Source: Rhodothermales bacterium | Lineage (GTDB): Bacteria; Bacteroidota; Rhodothermia; Rhodothermales; JAHQVL01 | Direction: 5' to 3' | Length of the DNA stretch: 64,000 nucleotides | Assembly: GCA_041391505.1 (NCBI GenBank) | Contig: JAWKNW010000003.1 | Location: 124,001 to 188,000, forward strand | In this document: one piece after another, positions 49,258 to 58,146 of the stretch | Numbering within the stretch: position 1 is the stretch's first letter | Layout: each line of letters opens with the position of its first letter | Notes under the pieces: model-generated | The model's input: only the letters and a program-made list of their open reading frames with translations | What the model was told of the DNA's origin: nothing | Databases searched by the model: none | Position numbers and translations under genes: made by a program

Positions 49258-49929
49258 CTACTCGCCCTGCGGGATGCCCGCCTCTTCCAGGTGTACGACG
49301 CAATCCAGCACCTGCGCCTCGAACCGACCGTCGACCAGGACGAGGTGGTTGAGCGCCGTATTGCGATGATCCAGTTTCTCCATCTGCGCCAGCCCGTATT
49401 CCGGAAGCAACGACGCCAGGATGATCCTCAAAAACCGACCGTGCGTGACGACGAGCACCCGCTGCCCGGGATGCGCCTGCACGATGTGGTGGATGGCCGC
49501 CAGCCCGCGACGCTGCACATCGTAGACCGACTCGCCCTGCTCGACGGCATAGTCGTACTCGCCGGCGCCCCAGCGATCCCGCATCTCCCGGAAGGCGAGT
49601 TTCAGCTCCGGTGAACGCGGCCGGCCCTCGTACACGCCCCACGACATTTCCTCCAGATCCGACAACCGGTGCACCTGCGCCGCGCCGACGGCCTCGGCGA
49701 CGATATCGGCGGTTTCGCCGGCCCGCGTCAGGGTGCTCGCAAAGATCGCGTCCAGCTCGAGCGTCGCCGCCCGCCTGGCCAGCGCGCCCGCCTGGAGCCG
49801 GCCCGTTTCGTTCAGAGGGACGTCGACGCCCCGACCCTGCACGATCCGCTGCCGGTTGAAATCGGTCTCGCCATGACGAACCAGAAACAGATGCGTGGCG
49901 GCGGCAAAACGTGGAAATTCGGTCGTCAT
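49258..49929 (-). CDS. Histidine phosphatase (phosphoglycerate mutase-like)
   Basis: About 223 residues, intact. The RHG motif LFLVRHGETDFNRQR is at residues 14-28; the second His is in VLVVTHGRFLRIIL. SDLEEMSWGVYEGR is the usual middle signature of this superfamily. It could act on phospho-sugars, or on alpha-ribazole phosphate or another phosphate ester; sequence does not decide. It overlaps the upstream membrane-protein gene by four bases (ATGA), so the two are probably cotranscribed. The menF gene begins 50 bp beyond its stop on the same strand. Confidence 0.88.
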   Translation of the reverse strand: MTTEFPRFAAATHLFLVRHGETDFNRQRIVQGRGVDVPLNETGRLQAGALARRAATLELDAIFASTLTRAGETADIVAEAVGAAQVHRLSDLEEMSWGVYEGRPRSPELKLAFREMRDRWGAGEYDYAVEQGESVYDVQRRGLAAIHHIVQAHPGQRVLVVTHGRFLRIILASLLPEYGLAQMEKLDHRNTALNHLVLVDGRFEAQVLDCVVHLEEAGIPQGE

Positions 49930-50555
49930 CGGCCTCCGAGATGCTGTAGAATCTGTCGTTCGATACGGTCCAGCTCCGGCAACGATACGCGATACCGCAT
50001 CGCGGCGCGAACGATCGTCGACCGCAGCACCTGATCGGCCATGGGGATCGGATAGAGCCGCTTCGTAAGCCGCTGCAGCACAGGGGCCGCGGTGCGCTCG
50101 ACGAGCCCCCAGCGGAACAACACAAAGCCGGCGATGCCCACGACGACCTGGGAATACGCCCCCTGCACGCCGAACTGGCTCAGCACGACGATGTAGGCGA
50201 GGGCCTGGGCGGGAAGCGCCTGCAGGAGTTTCAGCACCGGATCGAGCCAGCGGGAAACCAGGAGGGGGCGGAAGGTCTGCACCAGCAGAAAGACGAGCAC
50301 GGCCAGCGGCAGCGCCGCTGCGGCCGGCGTCAGGTACAGGAAAAGCAGCAGCGACCACAGGCCGGCCGTCTGCCCGGCCAGGCACCAGCGGACCGCCTGG
50401 GCGATCAGCCGGCCCAGATCGGTATGCTCGAGCACCGGCGCGGCAAACGCGGTCAGATCCGCCTCGGATACCCGAAACCAGATCCCCTCCGCCGTGAAGA
50501 TCCCTTCCGGCGTGTCGACATAGCCCGCTTGTGCGTCGAAACGCGAGTGTCTCAT
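49926..50555 (-). CDS. Membrane protein of unknown family
   Basis: About 210 residues from the ATG at 50555 (an ATG at 50570 is also possible). A soluble N-terminus (FDAQAGYVDTPEGIFTAEGI) is followed by three or four membrane helices (LWSLLLFLYLTPAAAALPLA, VLVFLLVQTF, VVVGIAGFVLFRWGLVE) and a charged C-terminal helix (SLPELDRIERQILQHLGG). I do not recognise a family. It overlaps the histidine phosphatase gene by four bases. Confidence 0.55.
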   Translation of the reverse strand: MRHSRFDAQAGYVDTPEGIFTAEGIWFRVSEADLTAFAAPVLEHTDLGRLIAQAVRWCLAGQTAGLWSLLLFLYLTPAAAALPLAVLVFLLVQTFRPLLVSRWLDPVLKLLQALPAQALAYIVVLSQFGVQGAYSQVVVGIAGFVLFRWGLVERTAAPVLQRLTKRLYPIPMADQVLRSTIVRAAMRYRVSLPELDRIERQILQHLGGR

Positions 50556-50685
50556 GATGGCGTGCAGCATCGCGCAATTCGCTTCTTTCGCCGGGGACGT
50601 CCGCCTCCTGATCGCGCATGTTGTGCGGTAACGAGAGACGACTATCAATAGTTTCAATAATTTTTGAAAGCCGGATCGCCGCCGG

Positions 50686-51375
50686 TCAACGCGGCGGTTC
50701 GACGATCGTCGGCGCGATGCGTACGCGTACCTGGGGATGCTGAACGCCCACGGATTGCAGCGCGGGGACCAGCAGGCGCTGGAGCGCCATTTCGGTATTG
50801 AGCAGCGGTTGACCCGACCGCTCGATGTGCGCGACCGCCTCTTCGCGCAGGGCGTCCTGCGCCGCGATGATGGCGCGTCGTTCGACGTTCCGGCCGCTCC
50901 GCGCGCTCAATCGCGCCCACCCCACTTCCGTCTGCACCATCATCCCGCCAAGGTCCGGCTCGACGGATTCGATCTGGATGCCGGAGACGGTGATGACCAG
51001 GACGCTGTCGCTCGTGAAGGCGATGGTCTCGGGAGAAAGCGAGGACAGGTCGATCCCGTAGGCGGCCACGCCGGGCAGCCGGACGGTGGAGCGGGTCGTC
51101 CCGAGCGATAACGACTCGTCGAAATACTCGGGAAACAGGTATTTGGTATTGGCCTCGGTGATGTCGGCCGTGATATCCAGCCGGCCGGTGACCAGAAACG
51201 CCGCCGGCGTCTCGCGCTGCAGGGTCGTGATGACGACCTGTTCGATATCCGACTCGGTAAACCGCGGCAGAAAGAGGGACGGCTGCCGCATCAGCCAGAT
51301 GCCGCCGGCGGCGCCCAGCACCAGCAGCACCGCCGCGAGCGTCAGGCGATATGTCCAGCGGGTAAGCAGCGGCAT
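50686..51375 (-). CDS. DUF4230 protein
   Basis: About 229 residues. One N-terminal helix (LTLAAVLLVLGAAGGIWL) anchors a periplasmic domain containing the DUF4230 core: VITTLQRETPAAFLVTGRLD, GVAAYGIDLSSL, SVLVITVSGIQI. It lies 3 bp from the YbbR gene on the same strand, so the two are probably one operon. DUF4230 has no known biochemical role. Confidence 0.8.
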   Translation of the reverse strand: MPLLTRWTYRLTLAAVLLVLGAAGGIWLMRQPSLFLPRFTESDIEQVVITTLQRETPAAFLVTGRLDITADITEANTKYLFPEYFDESLSLGTTRSTVRLPGVAAYGIDLSSLSPETIAFTSDSVLVITVSGIQIESVEPDLGGMMVQTEVGWARLSARSGRNVERRAIIAAQDALREEAVAHIERSGQPLLNTEMALQRLLVPALQSVGVQHPQVRVRIAPTIVEPPR

Positions 51376-51378
51376 GGG

Positions 51379-52413
51379 CTAGCGATCCACGAGCAGGTCG
51401 TAGTAGCGTACGCGGGAGGGCGCGACCTCGATGTCCAGCAGCACGATGTCCTGCGGCAACTCGATCCGCGGGATGATGTAGCCGGTCGTGTCGCTCCGGA
51501 TGTCGTCGTAGGTAACGGCCGCGAGGAAATCCGGCGCCTTCTGGGCCAGATCGTACTGCGGCAACGGCACCCGAAACCGCACCGTCACCGACGGCGGATC
51601 GAGCTGGATCGATTTGGCGGTGGACGGCACGCCGCCGATCATCACGTCCAGCACGCGGGTCCCCTCCGTGAACTCCGCCGCGCGGGCGCGCAGCGCGACG
51701 GAACGGATGCCGAGTTCGACGATGCCCACAAGGGAATCCTCCAGCGCCACCCGCACCGAAAGCGAATCCTTCAGATCCGGATAGGCGACGTGGCGTGTCG
51801 GCCAGGATTGCAGCGTTTGGATGAGGCTCTCGGGACCGGACACCACGACGGAATCCGGGGAGATCGTCGGCGCTTCGAGCAGGGCGTGCGTCGGGGGCAC
51901 GTCGATCGCGGCATCCAGGGCGATGGGGATCTTGCGCGTTTCCCGTTTTTCTTTTTCGAGGGGATAATACCGGGGATAGGTGCTTTCCAGGCGGATGTCT
52001 TCGGGCAGACTCGCGCGCGTGGCCTCATCCAGATCGATCACGGAGGCCTCGGCGCTCAGCCGGATCGTCGGCCGGTGGTAGAAGAGCCGCAGCAGATGCA
52101 TGCCTTCGCTCTGGACCTCGGCGCGGACGGTCGCGGGCGGCAAGGCGCTCAGGGCCTCGTCCGCCGGCAGGTTTTCGAGCTGGGTATCGAAAACGAAGGT
52201 GCGCGAGTAGGTCTCGGCCAGCGAGCTGAAGAACCACAGGAGGATCGAAAAGAAAATACACAGGGAGATGGTCAGCCCCCGATGGGCGGGCGCCTCGTAG
52301 CGGTCCCCTTCCTTCCGCCGCGCGCGGTTCGAGCGCGAAAACAACTCGCTCCTCGTCAGGGGAGCGAGCCATGCGCGCAGGGGCGATGGAAGCTTTTTTT
52401 TGGATTGATCCAT
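51379..52413 (-). CDS. YbbR-like domain protein
   Basis: About 344 residues from the ATG at 52413; a much longer frame extends upstream but overlaps the flippase gene on the same strand. One N-terminal helix (LTISLCIFFSILLWFFSSLA) then beta-rich YbbR repeats: PPATVRAEVQSEGMHLLR, PISPDSVVVSGP-type loops (SPDSVVVSGPESLI) and PPSVTVRFRVPLPQYDL. In Gram-positive bacteria YbbR (CdaR) regulates the diadenylate cyclase CdaA; whether that holds here is unknown, as no cyclase gene is beside it. Anchored outward. Confidence 0.78.
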   Translation of the reverse strand: MDQSKKKLPSPLRAWLAPLTRSELFSRSNRARRKEGDRYEAPAHRGLTISLCIFFSILLWFFSSLAETYSRTFVFDTQLENLPADEALSALPPATVRAEVQSEGMHLLRLFYHRPTIRLSAEASVIDLDEATRASLPEDIRLESTYPRYYPLEKEKRETRKIPIALDAAIDVPPTHALLEAPTISPDSVVVSGPESLIQTLQSWPTRHVAYPDLKDSLSVRVALEDSLVGIVELGIRSVALRARAAEFTEGTRVLDVMIGGVPSTAKSIQLDPPSVTVRFRVPLPQYDLAQKAPDFLAAVTYDDIRSDTTGYIIPRIELPQDIVLLDIEVAPSRVRYYDLLVDR

Positions 52414-52484
52414 CGAGGTCGGTGTGGTGAGGCAGCGGTGCGCCGGCATGCGCCCGATGAACGGTAGAAATGCGCGGTAGCGCG

Positions 52485-53987
52485 CTACGTTCCTTCCGAG
52501 CCGGCGGCGGGCCGTCCGCTGCGGCGGGCGCGGAGGGCCTCCCAGCCGGCGCGCAGCTCCTCGCGCGAGTACAGCCCGAGCCAGGCGCCCAGGGGAAGGT
52601 ACGACAGGATGAGCCCGATCCGCGCGGTGAGACGCATCCCCGTCGACCAGTCGGCCGTCAGCGCGCCGGCCGCATACAGCGCCAGGATCAGCCCCACCGT
52701 GAGCCCGAACGTGCGCCACGGATATCCCATGCGCATCTCCCGCTCGGCGCGGCGATACGCGCCGCCGGCGAGGGCCGCATACGAGCACACCGTCGCCACA
52801 GCGGCCCCCATCGAGCCGGCCACCGGGATGAGGAGCAGATTGAGCACGATGTTGAGCAGCGCCGCCCCCACGACCAGCACACCGATCACCGGCGTCTTCC
52901 AGGCCGCGTAGAGGACATTGGTGATGATGACATAGTTGCCATACACGAAGAAACCGAACGCGAGGGGCAGCACGAGTCCGGATGCGTCGAGATAATGCGG
53001 ATCCGCCCCGATCCGCGTCAGCACGAGCGTCCCGTCGTACGCGAGCAGCGAGAGGGCCAGAACCGCCCAGCCGGCCCAGACCGTGTAATGCCGGAAGGTG
53101 CGGCGATGCAGCCCGTGGTCCCCATCCCCCAGCGTTTTTAACCCGATGACGGTGAACGCGAGCTGGAAGCTCTGCACGACGAGCAGATTCAGCACCCCGC
53201 TGATGCGGGCCGCCCAGTCGTACATCCCCACCGTTTCGGCATCGGTGAGGCCGTTGAGCAGGTAGCGGTCGCCGGCGTTGAGCACCAGGCTGGCCAGACT
53301 CACCATCACGAGCGGCGAGCCGTACCGGATGAGCGGCTTGAGCAGCGACCCATCGAAACGCCACCGGATGCGCTGCAGGCTCCCGACGAGCAGCACGGCC
53401 GTGCTGGCGCCGGCCGACCACATGTAGGCCTCCATGACGCCATAGAGCCCCTCCTGCCGCACCACCAGGAAATAATAGACGCCGCCGAGCAGCAAGCCCA
53501 TCTCCAGCGCCATCGCGAGGGCGAAGAGGCCGGCGCGCTCCTGGATGCGCAGCAGCATCATCGGAACGGCGCCGACCGTCTTGAACACGACGTAGGTGCC
53601 CAGCGCCATCAGGATAAGGCTGCGGTCCGGGCTGCCGAGGATCAGCCGCGACAGTCCGGTGGCCCCCGCCTGAAAGGCGAACCAGGCGAGCACGCTCACG
53701 CCGATCGTGGTGACGAGCGCCGTAAAGGGCAGCCGGTCCCGCACGCCGGCCATCTCCCGATCCGCCATGAACTTGAGCAGCCCCGTGCCGATACCGAGCC
53801 CGACGACGAAGATGCCGATCTGGGACGTCGCCATGAGCAGCGCCAGGTAGCCGTAGTCGGAGAGCGACAGGTAGCGCGAATCGAGATAAAACGGCGCCAG
53901 CAGCAACCCGCTGAGCTTGACAGCCACGTTGCCGATCGCGTACAGACCGCTTTGTTTGATGATGCGCAGCAGGGGTCGCTCAGCCAT
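52485..53987 (-). CDS. Polysaccharide flippase (MATE/Wzx-like)
   Basis: About 500 residues with 12-14 membrane helices (AIGNVAVKLSGLLLAPFYLD at the start, LAFTVIGLKTL and PLAFGFFVYGNYVIITNVLY later). This is the MVF/Wzx superfamily that flips lipid-linked saccharides across the inner membrane. It is the first gene in reading order after the pyruvyl transferase, 18 bp from it, so part of the same surface-polysaccharide cluster. The substrate is set by the glycan, not readable here. Confidence 0.88.
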   Translation of the reverse strand: MAERPLLRIIKQSGLYAIGNVAVKLSGLLLAPFYLDSRYLSLSDYGYLALLMATSQIGIFVVGLGIGTGLLKFMADREMAGVRDRLPFTALVTTIGVSVLAWFAFQAGATGLSRLILGSPDRSLILMALGTYVVFKTVGAVPMMLLRIQERAGLFALAMALEMGLLLGGVYYFLVVRQEGLYGVMEAYMWSAGASTAVLLVGSLQRIRWRFDGSLLKPLIRYGSPLVMVSLASLVLNAGDRYLLNGLTDAETVGMYDWAARISGVLNLLVVQSFQLAFTVIGLKTLGDGDHGLHRRTFRHYTVWAGWAVLALSLLAYDGTLVLTRIGADPHYLDASGLVLPLAFGFFVYGNYVIITNVLYAAWKTPVIGVLVVGAALLNIVLNLLLIPVAGSMGAAVATVCSYAALAGGAYRRAEREMRMGYPWRTFGLTVGLILALYAAGALTADWSTGMRLTARIGLILSYLPLGAWLGLYSREELRAGWEALRARRSGRPAAGSEGT

Positions 53988-54005
53988 CGTACGTTCCTCG
54001 GCGGG

Positions 54006-55307
54006 TCATTCCGTTGCGATGGGCAGGGCGCGCAGCAGATCGACCGCCCGCTCGGTATGCCGGTGGATCCCCTCGACCCGATCACTCAGGATCCGGCGCG
54101 CCTCGGGCAGGCGGGCAAGCAGCGTGTCGATGGTCTTCGTCAGTTCCTCGCCGCGCAGGGTGTCGATGTCCATCGTCGTAGCCGTGCCGGCCCAGGCCGC
54201 ATAATCCACCAGCTCCATCAGCTCCCGCGTCTTGAACTCGTAGACGATCGGCGCCACCGGCGTCCCGGCCAGCATCGACAGGATCGCCATGTGCATCCGC
54301 GTCGCGATGACGAGATCGAAGCCGGCGAGCGCCTCCAGCAACGCCTCCGGACGGTGAAAGTCGGCGTCGACGCGGACGCGCGGGCGCACGGACGCGGGCA
54401 GCAGGTCCACCACCTGCCGTCCGACCCCGGAATCGTCGATCCGGTAGGCCGGCACGCCCTGGCAGGTCGACAAAAAAACGACCTCCGCATCGTAGCGCGT
54501 CACCAGATGCTCGACCCCAGCCGCGACGGCCTGCAAGTAGCCGCGCATGCCGTCCTCCGGCGACTGGTTCCGGAAATGCTGCCACGACCGCACCGACACC
54601 GCCACGCGCGGCCGGCCCTCGTCCGACCGCACCGGCCGGCGATCCGGATCCCGGAGCGCAAAGACGACATCCGGCATCACGTGAACCCGGTCGTTCGCGA
54701 CGCCGATGTCGCGGAGATACCCGAGCGACTGCTCGTCCCGGAGCAGCACCAGCTGCGCGTCGTCGAACACGGCGCGGAGCTTCTTCCGGTGCGCCGGCCG
54801 GTTGAATGGCCCGAGCGACTGGGTGTAGAACACGAGGGGCTTGCGCAGCAGGCGTGCGATCGTGAACTCGAAGAGGCGCGGGGCGAGGCTGTAGTGCTCC
54901 ACCAGGTACGTGCCACCGGTGCTGACGATGAGGTCGGCGCCGGCATAGGCCTCGAACGCGGCCCGCTGCCGACGGGTCAGGAGCAGCCGCGCCAGGCGCG
55001 GCCGGCCGCCGGCGTGAAGCCGCGCCGCCGCGTAGGCCCGGGGCCGGGCCAGATGCCACATCGCGAACCGGATGACGCCCCAGATGCGGCGCAACCATCC
55101 GTCTCGCGCCGGCATCAGGAAGGCGTTGACGAGCGCCTCGCGCACGATAAATTCCGGATAGAGCGCCGCCGCGGCGTCCGGCCTGGCCTCGCAAATTTCG
55201 ATGTGCGCATCCGCGCCGAAGGCGGTTCGCAACTGACGGACGATGGCGATCAGGATCGCCGCGTCGCCGCCGTTCAGCAGGACGGTATTGGTGACCAGGA
55301 TCTTCAT
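54006..55307 (-). CDS. Polysaccharide pyruvyl transferase family protein
   Basis: About 433 residues. Starts MKILVTNTVLLNGGDAAILI; the family core appears as LIVSTGGTYLVEHY and PLVFYTQSLGPFNRPAHRK, and later VVFLSTCQGVP and LVIATRMHMAILSMLAGTPV. PS_pyruv_trans enzymes add pyruvate ketals to sugars of exopolysaccharides. The glycosyltransferase upstream overlaps this gene by four bases. It is soluble. Confidence 0.87.
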   Translation of the reverse strand: MKILVTNTVLLNGGDAAILIAIVRQLRTAFGADAHIEICEARPDAAAALYPEFIVREALVNAFLMPARDGWLRRIWGVIRFAMWHLARPRAYAAARLHAGGRPRLARLLLTRRQRAAFEAYAGADLIVSTGGTYLVEHYSLAPRLFEFTIARLLRKPLVFYTQSLGPFNRPAHRKKLRAVFDDAQLVLLRDEQSLGYLRDIGVANDRVHVMPDVVFALRDPDRRPVRSDEGRPRVAVSVRSWQHFRNQSPEDGMRGYLQAVAAGVEHLVTRYDAEVVFLSTCQGVPAYRIDDSGVGRQVVDLLPASVRPRVRVDADFHRPEALLEALAGFDLVIATRMHMAILSMLAGTPVAPIVYEFKTRELMELVDYAAWAGTATTMDIDTLRGEELTKTIDTLLARLPEARRILSDRVEGIHRHTERAVDLLRALPIATE

Positions 55308-56386
55308 GCCCCTTCGATCAATTCCTCAAAAGCCGCCATCATCCGAGCCTCCCGGTGGCTGCGCTGGAAGTGCTGTTCGATCTGCCGGCGCGCCGCGGCG
55401 CGCATCCCGTCGTCGGCCGCCAGCGCGCTCCGTATTGCCCCTGCCACGGCGCCGGCATCGGGCGCATCGACGAGGAAGCCGGCCGGCCCGACGGCCGCGG
55501 GATTCCCGAACACGCGGCTCGCGACGGGGATGCAGCCGCAGAGCATGGCCTCGCACAGGACGTTGGGCATGCCTTCGGCGCGGGAAAGCTGGAGGTAGAC
55601 GGCCGTTTGCTGATAGATGTGGACCAGGGCTTCGCGGGGGATCTGGCCCTCGACCGTCACGTTGGCCGGCGCCCGAAGCCCATCGCGGATGAACGCCTGC
55701 ATCGCGTCGGAGGCCCCGATCACCCGGAACGGGATGTCGGGCATGGCGCGCGCCGCATCCACGACCAGATCGATGCCCTTTCGCCGCAGCGTCTGCTCGC
55801 TGTCGATGAGGCCCACCGTCGTCACGGAGGGCGTACGCCGGCTCGGGCCGATGGGCCACCGCTCGGGCACGTAGCCGGTGGGCATGAACCGGTGCGGCGT
55901 TCGCACGTCCGGCGCTTGGGCGCAGACGCCGAAACTCCGCGTTTCAGGGTAGGCGCTGAACCGGTTTTCGGAACAGATGAGCGCCTCCGCCACGGGCAGC
56001 AGCATCGAGGCGTTCCGCAGCACGTACCGGGCCAGCGGGGCCCGCCACAGGCTCTGATAGACGCCGTAGCCCAGTTCGGGCAGATGGATCGCATCGTAGC
56101 CGCCGAGCGACACGGCGACGGGGACGGCGTGCCGGAGCCCTGCCAGGACGGGGTTCGCCATGTGATAGTCGGCGAACCAGCCGAAAACGAGGTCGGCGCC
56201 CGGCATCTCGCGCGCGAGCCACTGACGCTGCTCGCGCCACAACCTCCGAAACCCCCGCCACGTACGGGCGCGCTCCACATCGAAATGAAAAGGGACGAGA
56301 TCGACGCGCCGGCCCAGCATCTCCAGATCGTCGCGCACGAACGAAGTCGGGCTCAGATAAACAAATAGAACGCGATATGTCCTCAT
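55304..56386 (-). CDS. Glycosyltransferase family 4
   Basis: About 360 residues. GT-B fold: GADLVFGWFADYHMANPVLA in the N-terminal half, TTVGLIDSEQTLRRKGIDLV and the C-terminal donor site QLSRAEGMPNVLCEAMLCGC with the conserved E(x7)E (EGMPNVLCE). It is a retaining transferase using a nucleotide-sugar donor. It overlaps the pyruvyl transferase gene, so it probably adds a sugar to the same surface glycan. Donor and acceptor are unknown. Confidence 0.9.
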   Translation of the reverse strand: MRTYRVLFVYLSPTSFVRDDLEMLGRRVDLVPFHFDVERARTWRGFRRLWREQRQWLAREMPGADLVFGWFADYHMANPVLAGLRHAVPVAVSLGGYDAIHLPELGYGVYQSLWRAPLARYVLRNASMLLPVAEALICSENRFSAYPETRSFGVCAQAPDVRTPHRFMPTGYVPERWPIGPSRRTPSVTTVGLIDSEQTLRRKGIDLVVDAARAMPDIPFRVIGASDAMQAFIRDGLRAPANVTVEGQIPREALVHIYQQTAVYLQLSRAEGMPNVLCEAMLCGCIPVASRVFGNPAAVGPAGFLVDAPDAGAVAGAIRSALAADDGMRAAARRQIEQHFQRSHREARMMAAFEELIEGA

Positions 56387-56511
56387 CGAACCGGGTTGCC
56401 GCCTTCATTGGGGCATAGAATACGCCCGTTGAGGGGATTTGTATCAGCGGGGCTAGTCGTTTCTATGTTTTTTTTTATTATTGAGCGTCTAAACCCACTC
56501 GGATCCTGAAT

Positions 56512-58146
56512 ATGCACACCCCTATGCGTGAGACGCGACTCCTTGCCGGCGCTGGTCGGACAGCCATGCTGGTCGTACTGGTACTGATTGCGCTCGCAAC
56601 ATCCGCCCTCAGCCCGTCGCCTGCGGCGTCGCCGGCCGGGCTCGTTCAGGAAGCCGACGCCGGCCCCGAATCGCCCACCCCGCTGGTGTCGCGCCTGCTC
56701 GACATCGACCCGGACAACCCGTCCGACTGGATCGTTTTCTTCGGCCGGTTTCACCCGCTCGTCGTCCACCTCCCCATCGGCCTGCTCCTGCTCGCGTTTC
56801 TGATGGAGTACCTCTCCCGCGGCAAGCGCTTCGCCGAACTGAAGCCGGCCGTGTCGTTCACGCTATTCCTGGGTGCCCTGAGCGCCGTCGGCGCCGTGTG
56901 CGCGGGCCTGCTGCTCGCGGCGAGCGGCGACTACGGCGGGGACGACATCTGGTGGCACAAATGGCTCGGCATCGGGGTGGCCGCGCTGGCCGTCGTCGCC
57001 TATATCTTCAAGCGGAAGACGCTCGCGCCCACGCCGGCGCCGCGCTCCCGCACGGTCTACGGCGCCTCGCTCTTCGCCGCCGTCCTCCTTCTGACCGCGG
57101 CGAGCCATTTCGGCGGCACACTCACGCACGGCGAAGGCTACCTCACCAGCTACATGCCGGAGCCCTTCCGGTCCATCGCCGGCATCCCGCCCCGCGACCA
57201 GGCCGAGGCGGAGATCGTGATCGAAAACCTGGAAGAGGCCGCGGTTTATCCGGACATCATCCACCCCATCCTCGATGCCCGGTGCGTGAGCTGCCACAAT
57301 CCCCGAAAGATCAAGGGCGAACTGCTCCTCGAGACGCCGGAAAACATCATGAAGGGGGGTGAGAACGGCGCCATCCTCGCCGCCGGCGACGCCGCCGGCA
57401 GCGAGCTGTTCCGGCGCATCACGCTCGACGAAAACCACGACGACCACATGCCCCCCAGCGGGCGGCGGCCCCTCACCGACGACCAGATCGACCTCATCGG
57501 GTGGTGGATCGACAGCGGCGCTTCGTTCGACCACAAGGTCGCGCAGGTCGAGGTGCCGGCGAAGATCCAGACCATCCTCGACCGCCTCACCGAGAAGAAG
57601 GATGAATCGCTCGCGATCCAGGTCCCGCCGGCCGATGCCGACGCCCTCGCGAAGCTGGCCGAACTCGGCGTCCTGGCGATGCCGCTATCCGTCGAAACCA
57701 ACCTCCTGCAGATCCAGGCCATCAACGTCCGCGACGCGTTCGGCGACGAGCAGATGGACCTGCTGCGCCCCATCGCCGAACAGATCGCGTGGCTGAACCT
57801 CGGCAACACGAAGGTGACGGACGCCGGCCTCGCCACCGTCGAATCCTTCGTCAACCTGTCGCGGCTCCATCTGGAAAAGACGGCCGTCACCGACGCCGGC
57901 CTCGCGCACCTGTCCGGGCTCCAGTACCTGAGCTACCTGAACCTCTACGGCACGGGGGTGACGGACGCCGGCCTGACCCACCTCGAACCGCTCAAAAACC
58001 TCAAGGCGCTCTACCTCTGGCAATCCGGGGTCACCGCCGAAGGCGCGGACCGGCTACGCGCGGCGCTGCCCGGGATCGACATCAACATGGGCTGGGAGCT
58101 GTCGACGCCCGAGGCCGAGACCCCGCCGCCGACGTCCACCGACTGA
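56512..58146 (+). CDS. Planctomycete-type cytochrome c protein with DUF2231 membrane domain and LRR tail
   Basis: About 544 residues. After a membrane signal (TAMLVVLVLIALATSALS), a DUF2231-like domain of four helices begins FFGRFHPLVVHLPIGLLLLA. Then a haem-binding C-type cytochrome domain has CVSCH at about residue 258 and HMPPSGRRPLTDDQIDLIGW with the axial-Met loop. The C-terminus (from about residue 400) has leucine-rich repeats (LNLGNTKVTDAGLATVES, YLSYLNLYGTGVTDAGL). This is the PSCyt type shared by Planctomycetes and Rhodothermota. Convergent stop with wecB: the two stops abut in TGATCA. Confidence 0.87.
   Translation: MHTPMRETRLLAGAGRTAMLVVLVLIALATSALSPSPAASPAGLVQEADAGPESPTPLVSRLLDIDPDNPSDWIVFFGRFHPLVVHLPIGLLLLAFLMEYLSRGKRFAELKPAVSFTLFLGALSAVGAVCAGLLLAASGDYGGDDIWWHKWLGIGVAALAVVAYIFKRKTLAPTPAPRSRTVYGASLFAAVLLLTAASHFGGTLTHGEGYLTSYMPEPFRSIAGIPPRDQAEAEIVIENLEEAAVYPDIIHPILDARCVSCHNPRKIKGELLLETPENIMKGGENGAILAAGDAAGSELFRRITLDENHDDHMPPSGRRPLTDDQIDLIGWWIDSGASFDHKVAQVEVPAKIQTILDRLTEKKDESLAIQVPPADADALAKLAELGVLAMPLSVETNLLQIQAINVRDAFGDEQMDLLRPIAEQIAWLNLGNTKVTDAGLATVESFVNLSRLHLEKTAVTDAGLAHLSGLQYLSYLNLYGTGVTDAGLTHLEPLKNLKALYLWQSGVTAEGADRLRAALPGIDINMGWELSTPEAETPPPTSTD

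Noticed and set aside
51379..53421. A 680-residue version of the YbbR protein extending into the flippase gene
   Set aside because: The N-terminal 336 residues are Arg/Ala-rich shadow sequence; the ATG at 52413 gives a normal YbbR protein with a membrane anchor.
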